Shown: positions 1 through 11,900 of the stretch, piece by piece
Layout of the letters: every line of letters begins with the position of its first letter
Numbering within the stretch: the stretch's first letter is position 1
Assembly (NCBI GenBank): GCA_936440205.1
Contig: OW387143.1
Location: 35,898,074 to 35,962,073, forward strand
Direction of reading: 5' to 3'
DNA from: Lepidonotus clava
Taxonomy: Eukaryota; Annelida; Polychaeta; Phyllodocida; Polynoidae
DNA length: 64,000 bases
The notes under the pieces: generated by a model
What the model was told of the DNA's origin: nothing
What the model saw: only the letters and a program-made list of their open reading frames with translations
The model's database searches: none
Program-made: the position numbers and the translations under genes

Positions 1-375
1 CCCCTTGGTGTGCACATACTTAATCAAAGGCCCCAAAGCAAAACGTCGTCCCTTAAAATCAAAGTCATGAATGGAAGTTGTGTTGGAAATACACTTCAAA
101 TTCATACTGTTTCTATTTTCCTATCTAAACTCATAAAATTGTCAGACTGTCGATGAGTGTATAATTTAGTTCTCTTGATTGCAAGATTTCAAGATGTAAA
201 ACCTGCATTCCACATACCGAATTGGTGCTGGCAATTTTGTATTTGTTTAGATTTCTCAGAGAATATGGCATGTCACCGTACATCCTATGCAGCTTATATA
301 TATATATATATTATGTAACTCTGGGTGAATTTAAGCTAAAAACATCATTGAAACAATGACACATTTACCTTTCAG

Positions 376-3300
376 ATTATCGTTTCCTGGAGGATGTGGG
401 ACGTAAATCTGACAATACCGCCCGGGACACCACCAATACACAAGCTCACATACCCTGGCATGTAAGATCACCCGGCTTGTTGACAATATTTTAGGTTGAT
501 AATAGAATAGTATTGACAAGAGATCAAGAGAATTAATTTTTCAATCATGACTATCACCGAAGACCATTTTCACAATATAGCATGATCGTCGTGACACGCG
601 CCCCTGAACAAAATGTAATGATTAACAAAGAAATATACAATCCAGCTAAGCAACCCAGTGGTTTTTGAACCGGGTTTTTGAATTTAGGTTTAATATTCTT
701 AATCAATTTTTAAAATTTCTATCAGCTGTTAAGATAATCATAATATAGTTATCTAACGGTTACCCAAACTTAATTCAGTAGAGAACACCGATATTTTAGA
801 AGTACATTTTATGATAATTGTATTTTGGTTTTGTTGATTTCAGCTGAAAACCCTCGTTACCCAAGTCAGAAAGCGAGGAGCCACACTTCAACTGTTACCG
901 AAAACCTTTAGTAAGAGGCAGAAAAATCTAACGAAATATTTCTATGCGTAAGTAACTAGTTAATTCCAAGGGATAATGGTTTTAACTGAGTCGATTGCCT
1001 CATAGGAACTTCAAAAAAATCTCAATTCTTTACAAAGATGTCATACATTCTTTTTGAAATGAAACAAATAAAAATGGCACAGAATGTATCAACATATATC
1101 AGTAAAAAAAAGTCCCTTTGATCAGCACTCACTGCCTCTGCTGTAATTTTTCCTTTCAAAAGATTACTGACATTATATTCTGTTAATTTACTGCCTCAAA
1201 TAGTTAAAACACGACATTGTGGATGACTGATTTCTTTTTATGAATTTTCTTTGATAGAAAATATGTTATGTGACATGTTTTGGACGAATCATTCATGTTA
1301 CTTTTTCTCTTTAGGACTGGAAGGATCTGTTGGACAGTGGAATGGGTGTTTCCACAAGCTGAGGCGAAACACTTTGACAGGTATGATACATGTTCTTTCC
1401 AAATACAATATTTATAACAGAAGTATATATTAGTAACAGTGGAAAACTACAGAGGTGAAAACAGTTTTCAGTAAAATGAATACACAGATAGAGTAATTTT
1501 TATCTAATTATTCATTTTCTGAAAGTAGGTTATAAAGAGTGGCCATCTGAAGGGAATAGAAACTAATCGATAAAATTGATTTCTTAATTACAGTTTTATT
1601 TACAAAACGAGTTATCCTGGGATTATAGATTTCGTTTTCATTTCACCCATTTCCGTCTTTCTCGCGTCCCCTGGTCTGTAGATGACATGTTTTGTAACAG
1701 TTTCATATCAGTTATTCAACATTGAACTTTTCATAACGCATTGCCTTCCTTATCTTACTACAGACACATTGATACCAACACTGTGAAAACCTGTCTAGAG
1801 ACAGTATACGACCCGCTTGAGACTGATTCAGTAGTACGACATGCGCTGAGGGCTTATGTCAAGCGGGGCGTTGATGGGGTTACACTTCTACTGAAGAAGG
1901 AACAGTGCCCTGCCAACAACCAAACGTCAGTAACTGAAATTGTTTACTTATGACCAATATAGTAGAACGTTGAATTATCAAAAATCGTTCGATTGCCCTA
2001 AACTGTTTGCCCCTTTTTGTGACGTAGTTCGTGGGAAAAAAGCAAAAACAAATTAACAAATTTGATTTCTGCGATCAAATTATTTTATAGTAGTTTCGAT
2101 AGATTTAACGTATGTGGATTTCCCTAAAGCATTTCAGTTGCATTCGTAGTAGATATTATAACTATTTCAAAATCCAACGCCACTTGAATGTGTCATTCTG
2201 GAATCAGTGATCATTTTTATGTTACAGCACAAACGATTACTTTCGTTGGAGTGTTCCACGACCTTTACAGTGTTATTCTTTTAACTCCTACAGCTTTTAC
2301 CGACTTGACCCAGCCAAAACGCTCCAGAAGTCACTGCGGGGGAAGGTGATCATCGAGTTCCCGACCATCCATGTAGTCTTCAACGAGCAGCTCGCCGGTT
2401 ACCAGCTGCAGGAGGAAGTGACGTCAGAGGGGGAATCTGACCCCGAGGTCAACGTTAAAGAACTGTGTAATGGGGAGTCCGCTCCAGTGGACACTTCTGC
2501 CATGGACTCTGAGTTACCGAAAAGGACAGAAACGGATACGAATGCGAACTCTGAGGAATTGAAAGAAAAGAATCAAGCCATGGAGGTAGAGCTAGAAAAT
2601 GACAGCAAACACCAGAGCCAGGACGTCAACATACAAGACGCTGTCAAAGAAAAAGCACCTTTAGTTGATGTTCAATTAGAAGCTGGTAAGGTAGAGTTAG
2701 AAGACAGTGTCCAAGGAAATAAAAGAAAAAGAAGGAAAAGGAAAAGGGGTACACAGAAAGTTCCTGATACAAATAGTAACGATAATCAGACTGTCGAGGT
2801 TGAAGAAGAAGACTGCATTCAGACAACTGAAGGTGAAGACAAGGAGGTCAAATCAGGTGACAACAGTCAAAACCAGAGCGTCAAACTAGGAGACGTGGTT
2901 CAAGAGGAACTTGGAGTAGAAGTTGAAGCACAAGACAGGGAAGCAGAACTGGACGACAGCATCCAACCAAAGAAAAAGAAAAAGTGTACAGACAGTGTTC
3001 CCAGTATGAGTAGTAAAGAAAATCAGACTGTCAATGTTGAAGAAAAAGAGTGCATTCAGGTGAATGAAGTTAAAGGTGAAGACAATGTGAAATCAGAAGG
3101 TGACAGCAGTCAAAATCAGAACATCAAACTAGGAGACATGGTTCAAGAGGAACCTGAGGTAGATGTTAAATTACGAGCCAGGAAAGGAGAATCATATGAC
3201 AGCATTCAATCAAATAAAAGGAAAACATGTACAGAGGGCATTCCTATTGCGAATAGTAAAGACACTCAGACTGTCGATGTTGAAGAAAAAGAGTGCATTC

Positions 3301-3758
3301 AGGTGAATGAAGTTAAAGGTGAAGACAATGTGAAATCAGAAGGTGACAGCAGTCAAAATCAGAACGTCAAACTAGGAGACCTGGTTCAAGAGGAACCTGA
3401 AGTAGATGTTCAATTACGAGCCAGGGAAGTAGAAAGGAAAAAGTCTACAGAAAGCCTTCCTAGTCCGAACAGTATAGATAATCAAATTGTAGATGTTGAA
3501 GAAAAAGACTGCATACAGGTGAATGAAGTCGAGGATGTAGTACCAATAAAGAGTCCAGTCACAACTGAGGGTGCTGATTCTAAGTCTAGTCAGTCAACAG
3601 ACTTTTCAGAAAATGTCAAGGAAGAAGAGAGACCACAGGGTTGGAGAGCCACACACAAGTTACTTAGGGAAAAAATGTTAGAAAATGATACACGACTAAC
3701 CACAGAACAAACTGTTCAGGATCTCGCTAAGAAAAAAGAGGAGCAACTCAACCCGTGA
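376..3758 (+). CDS. ZNHIT6: BCD1 / ZNHIT6, box C/D snoRNP assembly protein (3' part, five exons)
   Basis: BCD1 works in the nucleus in early assembly of box C/D snoRNPs, with NUFIP and R2TP (family knowledge). Exons are 376-461, 844-947, 1315-1380, 1764-1925 and 2294-3758. Each is flanked by AG and GT and the phases join. The joined protein carries family landmarks in order: YRFLEDVGR, then GATLQLLPKTFSKRQKN, then RICWTVEWVFPQAEAKHFD, then DPLETDSVVRHALRAYVK, then FYRLDPAKTLQKSLRGKV, then IIEFPTIHVVF. These match the human protein motif by motif. The N-terminal HIT zinc finger must lie left of the window. Human BCD1 stops soon after the HVV motif, but here the last exon runs on for about 445 residues rich in E, K, Q, D and S, with Lys/Arg clusters and repeats. 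The stop is TGA at 3756-3758. Identity is firm; the role of the tail is unknown. Confidence 0.93.
2780..3530 (+). repeat. Coding tandem repeat in the BCD1 C-terminal tail
   Basis: The tail holds three full units and one partial unit of about 72-81 residues. Each has a QTVxVEEKxCIQ motif, then QNQxxKLGDxVQEE, then a Lys/Arg-rich cluster. The QTV codons recur near 2787, 3024 and 3267, with a diverged fourth near 3483. The blocks at about 3045-3170 and 3288-3413 are almost identical at the DNA level, so one duplication is recent. All units stay in frame. Confidence 0.85.
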
Positions 3759-4176
3759 AAGAAGACCAAAGATGATTAGGTGTTGATGGGTACGACAAAC
3801 TTTTGAAAACTATTTTGTTAAAAAAGTAGTGTTTCAAACATGAACAGGGTGAAATACCCGTTTAATCAATATATTCGAAGGAGTTGTAAAAGCAGTACAG
3901 GAAAATCGTCTGTAGATTATGAAACGTGCTGTTGTAGTGGCAGCTTTTCTGTGATAATGAATTAGATTTTACTGACAAGTGTGGATTTTAGCAACTGACG
4001 CAAGCCATTTTTAACACGTACGTTGTTTGCCTAAATATTAGTTATTTTTTTTCTAAATTCAATACTGGATACCTCATTTTAAGAATCGGTACCAATTTGA
4101 TTGGAAGGCCCGCTGGTATATTTTGTACACAAAGATGGTTTGGAATATGTCTAGGAAAATGAGATGTGTCATCAAT

Positions 4177-4182
4177 AATAAA
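4177..4182 (+). terminator. Poly(A) signal of BCD1
   Basis: An AATAAA hexamer lies about 420 bases after the BCD1 stop and is the first good signal I see there. Cleavage would fall near 4195. The opposite-strand signal for CNTRL at 4211-4216 would cleave at about the same place, so the two 3' ends probably touch or overlap. Confidence 0.55.
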
Positions 4183-4210
4183 ATCAAACGCCATTTCACG
4201 TATCTGATAT

Positions 4211-4216
4211 TTTATT
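4211..4216 (-). terminator. Candidate distal poly(A) signal of CNTRL
   Basis: TTTATT on the + strand reads AATAAA on the - strand, about 965 bases past the CNTRL stop. Another TTTATT cluster near 4720-4730 could serve a shorter 3' UTR. The region 4217-5178 holds no other gene that I can see and is read as CNTRL 3' UTR. Confidence 0.4.
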
Positions 4217-5178
4217 TCTCAGAAAGTTCATAGATAGAACAGTTAAAAGAAGTCAATAACAAAACGTACGTCAGTAATATGACGACACGAGAACAATTTC
4301 TGCAAGTGTTGCACCTAAGACATTAACAAAAAGTGTGTTTTATAAGAATAAGAAATGGAATAAAAACTTTAAATCATTTTCACTTGTCTCAGGAAGATCC
4401 CCATTCGCAGGATATTAACAATGAAATACAGAAGCATCTAAAGAATAAATCATCTTTTTCAGAGTGACTCTATCACAGTGGTTGTCAAAATGTACACATT
4501 TCTACAAATGTACAAAACTAAGTATAAATATGAACATATTTTAATCTGCTAAGCTAAGCGCTTTTTTTATGGCAAAATCAATCATCAATGTACTTTTGCA
4601 ACTTTTAAGTATTAATAATCCTCTTGACACAAATGGTAAAAAACATCTGTCTAAAGTATCACATACGCATTAATGTCTGGAACCTGAGTGTCCGTCCTCA
4701 AGGTAGGCACATCGAGTTGTTTTTATTTATTTGTATTGTATCAACTTGGCCTGTCCCACCTTTTTGATAAGGCAGCTGTAATAATTATAGTTTTTTTTAC
4801 GGGTTATAACACTTAATGTCACGATTTTAATGCTCAAGCTTATACATGGGAATAGACGGCAATAAACACATGACTCACTATTTTGGCCAATTTATAATTC
4901 CTCAGCAGTAGATACAATATATATAATGTAAAATCTATCATACAATACGCATCTCAAAATGCTCCTTTGGGGAGCCTTGTATAAATGCCCAAACCAGGGT
5001 TAGACGTCATATATCAAGGATTACCTCTTATATTAAAATGCCAATTGCATAAAAGATGTGAACGATTTGCTACCTCTTTTAAATTCACTCGGCACTCACG
5101 AAAATCTTCCAAAACTGTCCATACAAATCCAATTTTTGGTAATCTCAGACGAAATAATCTACATGAGGTACGAAAATG

Positions 5179-5919
5179 CTAAGATGAAGCCTTTGCAGTG
5201 GGAAGTCTGCTTGGAGGTGACTTTGGTCCCCCTTCATTTTTGCGTTTCCCTGCAGTTGGCGCCTGCAGTCTGCGAGGTGGGGAGGTTCGCTGCGCGGGGA
5301 TCGGCTGAGGGATGCGAGGGGCGGAGGGCGACTTCCGCCTAGGTGCATGCTGGGGAGGCTGGTTGAAGTGGCCAGATGCCTGCTGGGAAGGCTGATCAGG
5401 TGCATGATGGGAATGCTGATCAGAATGGTGAGTGGCATGCTGGGTAGACTGACCAGGTGCATACTGGGAAGTCTGGTCTGAAGGGTGAGGTGCATGCTGG
5501 GAAAGCTCGCCATCAGAGATATTTGGTGCATGCTGGGAAGGTTGTTCAGAATGGTCAAGTGCATGTTGGGAAGGCTGTTCAGCCTCGTGTGGTGCATGCT
5601 GGGAAGGCTGGTCAAAGTGGTGTGGTGCATGCTGGGAAGGCTGGTCAAAGTGGTGTGGTGCATGCTGGGAAGGCTGGTCAAAGTGGTGTGGTGCATGCTG
5701 GGAAGGCTGGTCAGAGTGGCGCGGGGCAGGTGAAGGCGTGCGAGCGGGTGAGGTGGACGGTAAGTGGCGAACTGGCCCTTGGGACTGGCGCCCCCGTGTG
5801 GGTGAAGGCGAGTAGTGCCCTCTGGTGGGAGAAGCAGAAGGTGATCGGGAACGCTGGCGTCGCACACTGTGGCGGTGAGGGGAGTAGGCGCGCTTCGGGG
5901 AGGAAGGCTCTGCCATGTC
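5179..5919 (-). CDS. CNTRL: CNTRL last coding exon (51): SPT/RS-rich segment and 11-residue repeat tail
   Basis: The acceptor (TTTGCAG on the - strand) joins in phase 0 after exon 50. The exon codes for 246 residues. It starts with a Ser/Pro/Arg-rich stretch (SPHRHSVRRQRSRSPSASPT), continues into about a dozen copies of an 11-residue unit close to PSQHAPHHFDQ, and ends in a Pro/Lys/Arg-rich piece closing with KASS. The units at about 5600-5720 are nearly identical and the left-hand ones are diverged. Human centriolin has nothing this long after its last coiled coil, so this is a lineage-specific disordered tail. Its function is unknown; the SP and RS motifs suggest phosphorylation (inference). 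Confidence 0.88.
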   Translation of the reverse strand, partial: DMAEPSSPKRAYSPHRHSVRRQRSRSPSASPTRGHYSPSPTRGRQSQGPVRHLPSTSPARTPSPAPRHSDQPSQHAPHHFDQPSQHAPHHFDQPSQHAPHHFDQPSQHAPHEAEQPSQHALDHSEQPSQHAPNISDGELSQHAPHPSDQTSQYAPGQSTQHATHHSDQHSHHAPDQPSQQASGHFNQPPQHAPRRKSPSAPRIPQPIPAQRTSPPRRLQAPTAGKRKNEGGPKSPPSRLPTAKASS

Positions 5920-8900
5920 CTGCAAAGCCAAGTGCCAAGGGAGTGGTGAGAAGCAAAGCCATGCAAAGCATGCAAAGGGGTTGGGATTCACTGATCATTG
6001 GCATTGCACGATAACATAGCATGCATACATTCTTAAAACTACGAGTATGGAAGACATTAGGGACAAAGGCCAAACGAATGGGTGAGGTTATGATCGTTGT
6101 CAAGAATACTGGTGAGTTCCAAACGTTTAAGCCAGTCTCAAGTGTGGTAGGCAGGGGTCTTATATTCATAAAAACTTGTGGAGGCAATGAATGGAATGCG
6201 ATTATGGCAAGTTGGCGTTATCATATTTTGCACCATGGAACTCTTGCAAAGCATGATATTTTGTCTTTATTATAGACAAACATTGGTTTTCGTTTACAGT
6301 TTCCATAAAGATGATAAAACGCCCAAAACAGACAATCTGCACATTTCTTTTAGCAATCACCAGTGATTGAATGGTCACCAAAATACAAAAATATATCTTG
6401 ATCAGCAGGCGGGGGAAGACATTTTCTCATGTGTATGTAGCATGAGATCGAAAGAAAATTTGTCATCCTATACCTATATTGATCTTGTACAAATTTCTTC
6501 AAGCTGCCTATGAGGACGCTGTAAGAGGTCCAATAATCTCAATCACATCTTTAACTTTCCCTTTCAAGAACATCTAGTTAAATGTCGAAGATCCATCAAA
6601 AATATAAATCAGAACCCTTAGTGGAATCCACAACATTAGGTTCTAAGCAGCAGTTGGGAAAAACATGGATTCGCAGCTACACACTGCTTTATTTTCATAC
6701 CAGCAGTGCTAATATCAGACGTACATAAACCCATAGACATACATAACATCTTATGTATCTCTATGATAAACCCTATCAAATGTACAATTTAGTATAGGAC
6801 TTCTTGAAATTTTAGTATCCTTGGTTTATGATGATCAACTGACCTTTGCCCCCTTCTGACCACTCACATCCCGTGTGGGCTGCTGGTCAGGGCTAAGTGT
6901 AGGCGGAGCTAGGGGCGGGTCGCGAGAAGGCACAAAGCGGGCGGACAGCGCCTTCTCGAGGGACGTGAGTTTGACCTGCAGGTCACGGATATGGTCTTGA
7001 GAGGCGAGTCGTTTGGTGAGCAGCGCCTCCTCATGTTGGACCATCTTCTGCTGCAGCTGCCTCTGTATCGTGTAAGGGGTTAGAGGTCAGAGTGAATGGC
7101 TGAGACAAATATATTTATTTCAAGTTATAGTGATGTTTGCTATATAGACCTTGGTTTAAAATTAATATACTTTTGTAATATTGAAATGTACTGCTTATCG
7201 CAAAAAACAGCGAAGATTTGACGCTTCTAAAAGTCAAAGTGGTTTCAACGAAGGAGCTTTTTATTAACTATTGTACAAGAATAAAATATCAAATTTCTCA
7301 TTTACTTTCTTACTTCCACTTAATATTGTTTTCAACCCTATCCCAGTAAATAGAATTGCTGCGGGAATCTAACAAGTAACAGAGCACCTACAACCCTACC
7401 TTTAGCATATCCTGTTGCTCAGCGAAAGAAAGAGTACAAGATACGGGCTTTACAGGAACATCTATCTCAGCTGGCGTTCCTGTGCTCTTTCGAATCTATT
7501 GGACAAGAAGAAAAAGAGTTATAGCATCTAAGTATTCATTTCAGACTATGGAAATGTTTTCATTATTTATGAAAGATACTTACCAGAAACATTCCAAATT
7601 AATTTAGATTAGAATAATGTCTGTTTTAAAAAATATATGGCTTTGACCCTAACCAGTAGCCTTGTGGAGATACGTTTTGACCAAATGTGCAAAACCAGTT
7701 ATTTGAGCAGATAACACATCATGTCTGTAAAATAGAATGGTAAAATACCAAAGTGGACCACTACATGTAGCAATGTATACCTTTGAATTTGAGAAATACT
7801 GCTCATAGACACTAAGACAGTTCAGGTTTCAGAATTGGGCCTTACCGTGTGTAGGTTCTCTTTGAGAGTCTCGAGGTGGCCCTCGATGTGCTCCTTCTGG
7901 TCGTACAGCTGCTCCAACTCACACACCGCCTCCATCTGATTACGACTCATGTCTAACATACCGCCCGCTACCTCCTGTAAGGATAAGGGTTTTACTATAC
8001 CAACTAATAGTGGAGAGTTATACCAGGAACAGGGAGTTATACACTGTGTACGGTCTAACATACCGCCCGCCACCACCTGTAAGGGTTTTATCATACCAAC
8101 TAATAGTGAAGAGGTAAGTGCCTATAATCAGGAGAGATGAAGTTACACACCACCTCATCTGTGTATGGCTCATGTCTAACATACTGCCTGAAAGGCCATA
8201 TGTTTATCATACCAGCTTGTAACGAGAAGGTAAGCGCATAATATATCAGGGGTTAGGGAGTTACACTCTGCCTCCAGAGACAAGGGTTTAATTATACCTA
8301 ATGGTATTAGAGAGTTGAGAATACAGTTTTCCAATTAGAAATAGTTTTGATCTTCAGGACCAGTGAAGGAATTCTTTGGGCTACAGGTTTTTTACCATTT
8401 ATATGGCCCTAGACCCCTCAATTCGACATGGTGACATGGCCATTTTAGGCACTAGTGACATGGAACATTGCTTTTTGTTAAATTCGACTGGGCGACAGGA
8501 CCTCTTTTTAAATTCGACAGGGTGACAGGCTATTTTTTAAATTCGACAGGGCGACAGGGCCGTCTTTTAAATTCGACATGCGACATCGGGATCCCCCATC
8601 AAGGGCCTCACTTATTTCTGTCGACATGACTGATACAGGCACATTCTGGCATATAAAATCTGATATTTTTAATGAGTTCTACAGGCAATGAAATTATATC
8701 CTGAGCGGAAAATATCCAGGGGGATTTGTTTGATTTTGAATATACATCAGTTTGGCTTGTATTTGTTATGCTAATCCCATATTTGTTACGCTAATTCCCC
8801 GTATTTGTTATGCTAATCCCACTAATGTACTCACTGCCTTAATATCCGCCTTGAGATCCTGCAGGGCCTCCTCCAGCCTCTGCCCCCTCTCCAGGGCCTG

Positions 8901-11900
8901 CCCCTGGTCCTGGATCTGCCTCCTCAGCTCCAGGTGGTCAGCCTGCAGGTAGTTCAACTCGTCCTGGAGCCGGTTAGACCGCGCGTAGTGCGCCTGGGCG
9001 ATGGCCTCCAGGTCAGCGATCTCCTTCGCTGATTTGTCTCGCTGCGACTGGAGCTCCTGGTAGGTTAGCATATACTGTTAGAGTGTTTCATTTATATGTA
9101 ATTTTTAGTAACTATGGAAGTTAAAAGAAAAGTATATATTCTGCTCCAATTAAAAGGAAAACTGATTTATAGTTCACGATGAATGTAGTTAAATGAAATG
9201 TCTTTAATTTCTTGAAGTGCTCAAGAAACACAATTTTTCTACTTTTGCGGATGAACACAAAAATTGGATATTTTGCACGCTACTTGCTCTTACTTTTGTA
9301 AACACACTTTATATGCTCATAAATTCATATTCTACGTTTGTTTGAACGATGGTTATTAATTTATTACATCGCACAGATAATACTTCATGAAGATAAAGTG
9401 TTCTACAGTCAGATGCTACTGCAAGCTAGGAAGTTCAGTGTAGATAATTCTTATATAAATGATTTGCGATGACAACATTCTATAGGTGAAAGAAGCCTGC
9501 AATGATTTAATGCATTATTGAATACGTTAGATTTGACAGAATAAAATGTAACAATATATCTGAATAGTTTATCAATCTACTTGTTCTGAAAAGAAACCAT
9601 CGGGTAAGTACAGCTATCATTTAATGTAGGAACGTATGTTTTTTCTATAACATGCAAATCTTACAATCTACTTAAAATGTGTACAGGGCAACATGCGATT
9701 AGGACACTTATAAAACATGCAGTAATTAACAAATATCATATCATGAAGAACTGAATATATGTAAACATGTTCCAGGGATGAAACAATGAGCTCCAATGTC
9801 CAATGTGTATTCCTACAACCAGAAGACTTGATTAATGCATGAATAACACAAGAAGCAAATGACTATCAAAGTTCCGATCGTTGGAACGATCGATGTTCGC
9901 CCTTAACATAACAATGGACATTTCATTGTGTTTGAAAGGTAATTGAACAAAATGCCAATATATCTAATGTATGTAATCTATAGCAATGGTGTCCCTCAAT
10001 AAACTGAAGGCCTTCCTACAACCAGAAGGCTATATGGGCTATGAGTAGTGACCACCACCACCACCTGTCAGACACAACTCAGGGAGGGGCTTAGGAAAGG
10101 GGCTCCTCCTCCTCCTACTAGTACCAGGTCACCTGCACCCACCCACCTGCAGGTGTCAGTGGAGGTCCTAATGTGGAGGGGTGAGGTTGATTGTCTCAAG
10201 TACTGGTTATGTAACCGACTTCTGGCTTCTCAAACTGCACCCTTCCCCACCCCCACTACTTGAACTGAGTTCAAGGAGTGGGGGTGGGAGAGAGTGCAGG
10301 GGGAGGCCTGCCCACTAAATTACACTTGATGCACACTAATTGTCCTGCTTACAAATGCATGCCGGTGGACAAAGGCCTGTAGCTACTTGTATGTAAGATT
10401 GTGTAACCGGGCAATCAGATCAAAGCCCAAATACCTAGAAAAGACATGACTGATTGAGTGAGCCCTTCCCATAAGCTACAATACTAAAAACTATAATTAA
10501 GGGCTCACAAAAACCATTAAGTAACTAAATGAATACCATGCAGGGAAAAAGAAAACATGCAGTTAGTTGTGTTGACGGATCTTTTCGTCGAGGCTATGTA
10601 GAACCTTGTGGTAGTCCTGGATACCCCTGTGCAGATTCAACTGTGTGCAACCATGGATAACCTTGTGCAGTAATATAACACCTTATGTAATCTCGTATAC
10701 CTCTGAGCTGGTTGTATCTAAGTATGTGCAATCCCGGATAACCTTTATCCATTTTCATATTGTGCAGTCTTGGACAACCATGTGCAGTTCTATTGTACTG
10801 TGTGCAGTTTAGGATAACCTGTGCAGTGCAAGCTTGTACTGTCTATGGTGAACTTGTATAGCCTTTCATATCCTCAGAAAGTACCCCGAGACCTTGTGCA
10901 TTCCATCTAATTCATTGTTAGTGCTGATTAACTTACAAACCATCATGCAGTCTATGATAATCTCATGCTATTTAGGATAACCCTAAGTACAACCTCACCT
11001 TCATAACCTCCTCTAGACGTTTCCCCAGGTTATCTCGTTCTGTCTCAATTTTATGGACACCTTTTCGAACCTCCTCTCGCTCCTATAAATTTCAATCAAC
11101 CACGTCAACTTTTCATGATTCTTGAATATCTACATTCACATCTTTCTGTTGAACTTAGTGAAATTCTTTAATTTAATTATACCGGTGTGTAATGGACCGT
11201 TTAGGTCTTTGTATTCTAAGCTAAGAATTTACTACCCTACTCGGTAAATGCATAGTTATATACAAGCTTGAAAAATCAAGTTCTACAGAACTGTTAAAAC
11301 ATACTAATAGGACTAGTTCTATTTTAATTTTGAAAATAAGAAAGTATGCCTTAAGTTACATAGTTTAAACTATGCTACAGTATTCTTGGCTTTTGTTCGA
11401 GATTCAAGATGAAAATAAAGAAATTGAGTATTGCTAGGCTAAAAGTAATGTATATTGTATGTAGGCTTAATCCTGAAAATAGGTGGTCTAGCAATTTTAA
11501 AATGGTTAAAACTAAAGCTAGTCATGCTTCGGCTACCTTGTTCATAGTAGTCCTCAGAGATTTTAGTTCCTCTGAGGACCGCTGGAGGGCAGAGGCCAGC
11601 TGCTCCTTCTCCTCAATAGTGGAACTCATTTCGTGAGCTGAAAGTGAATGTTGATGGTTCATTTATAATATTTCCCTGGTCCCAAACCATTTGTTTAATA
11701 ATTTGAAATCTCTAAGAACTAGGTAATTCCTTGGATAATGCTACATGTCTTTGCTTAGAAAATACACTATAGATTGCAAACTTAAATACAAGGAAATAAA
11801 CGGAGGATTTGATATTGCTGTCGGACACATTTCTTCAAATGGTTTATGCACGGAAATTAAAGTACTTCCACTAGATTTAGTCAAATATATTGATCACTAC

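Noticed and set aside
5457-6014. + strand ORF of 185 codons with HAGKAGQSG-type repeats
   Set aside because: It is the other strand of the 33-bp coding minisatellite in CNTRL exon 51. The repeat keeps several frames open, and the - strand frame joins the gene in phase.
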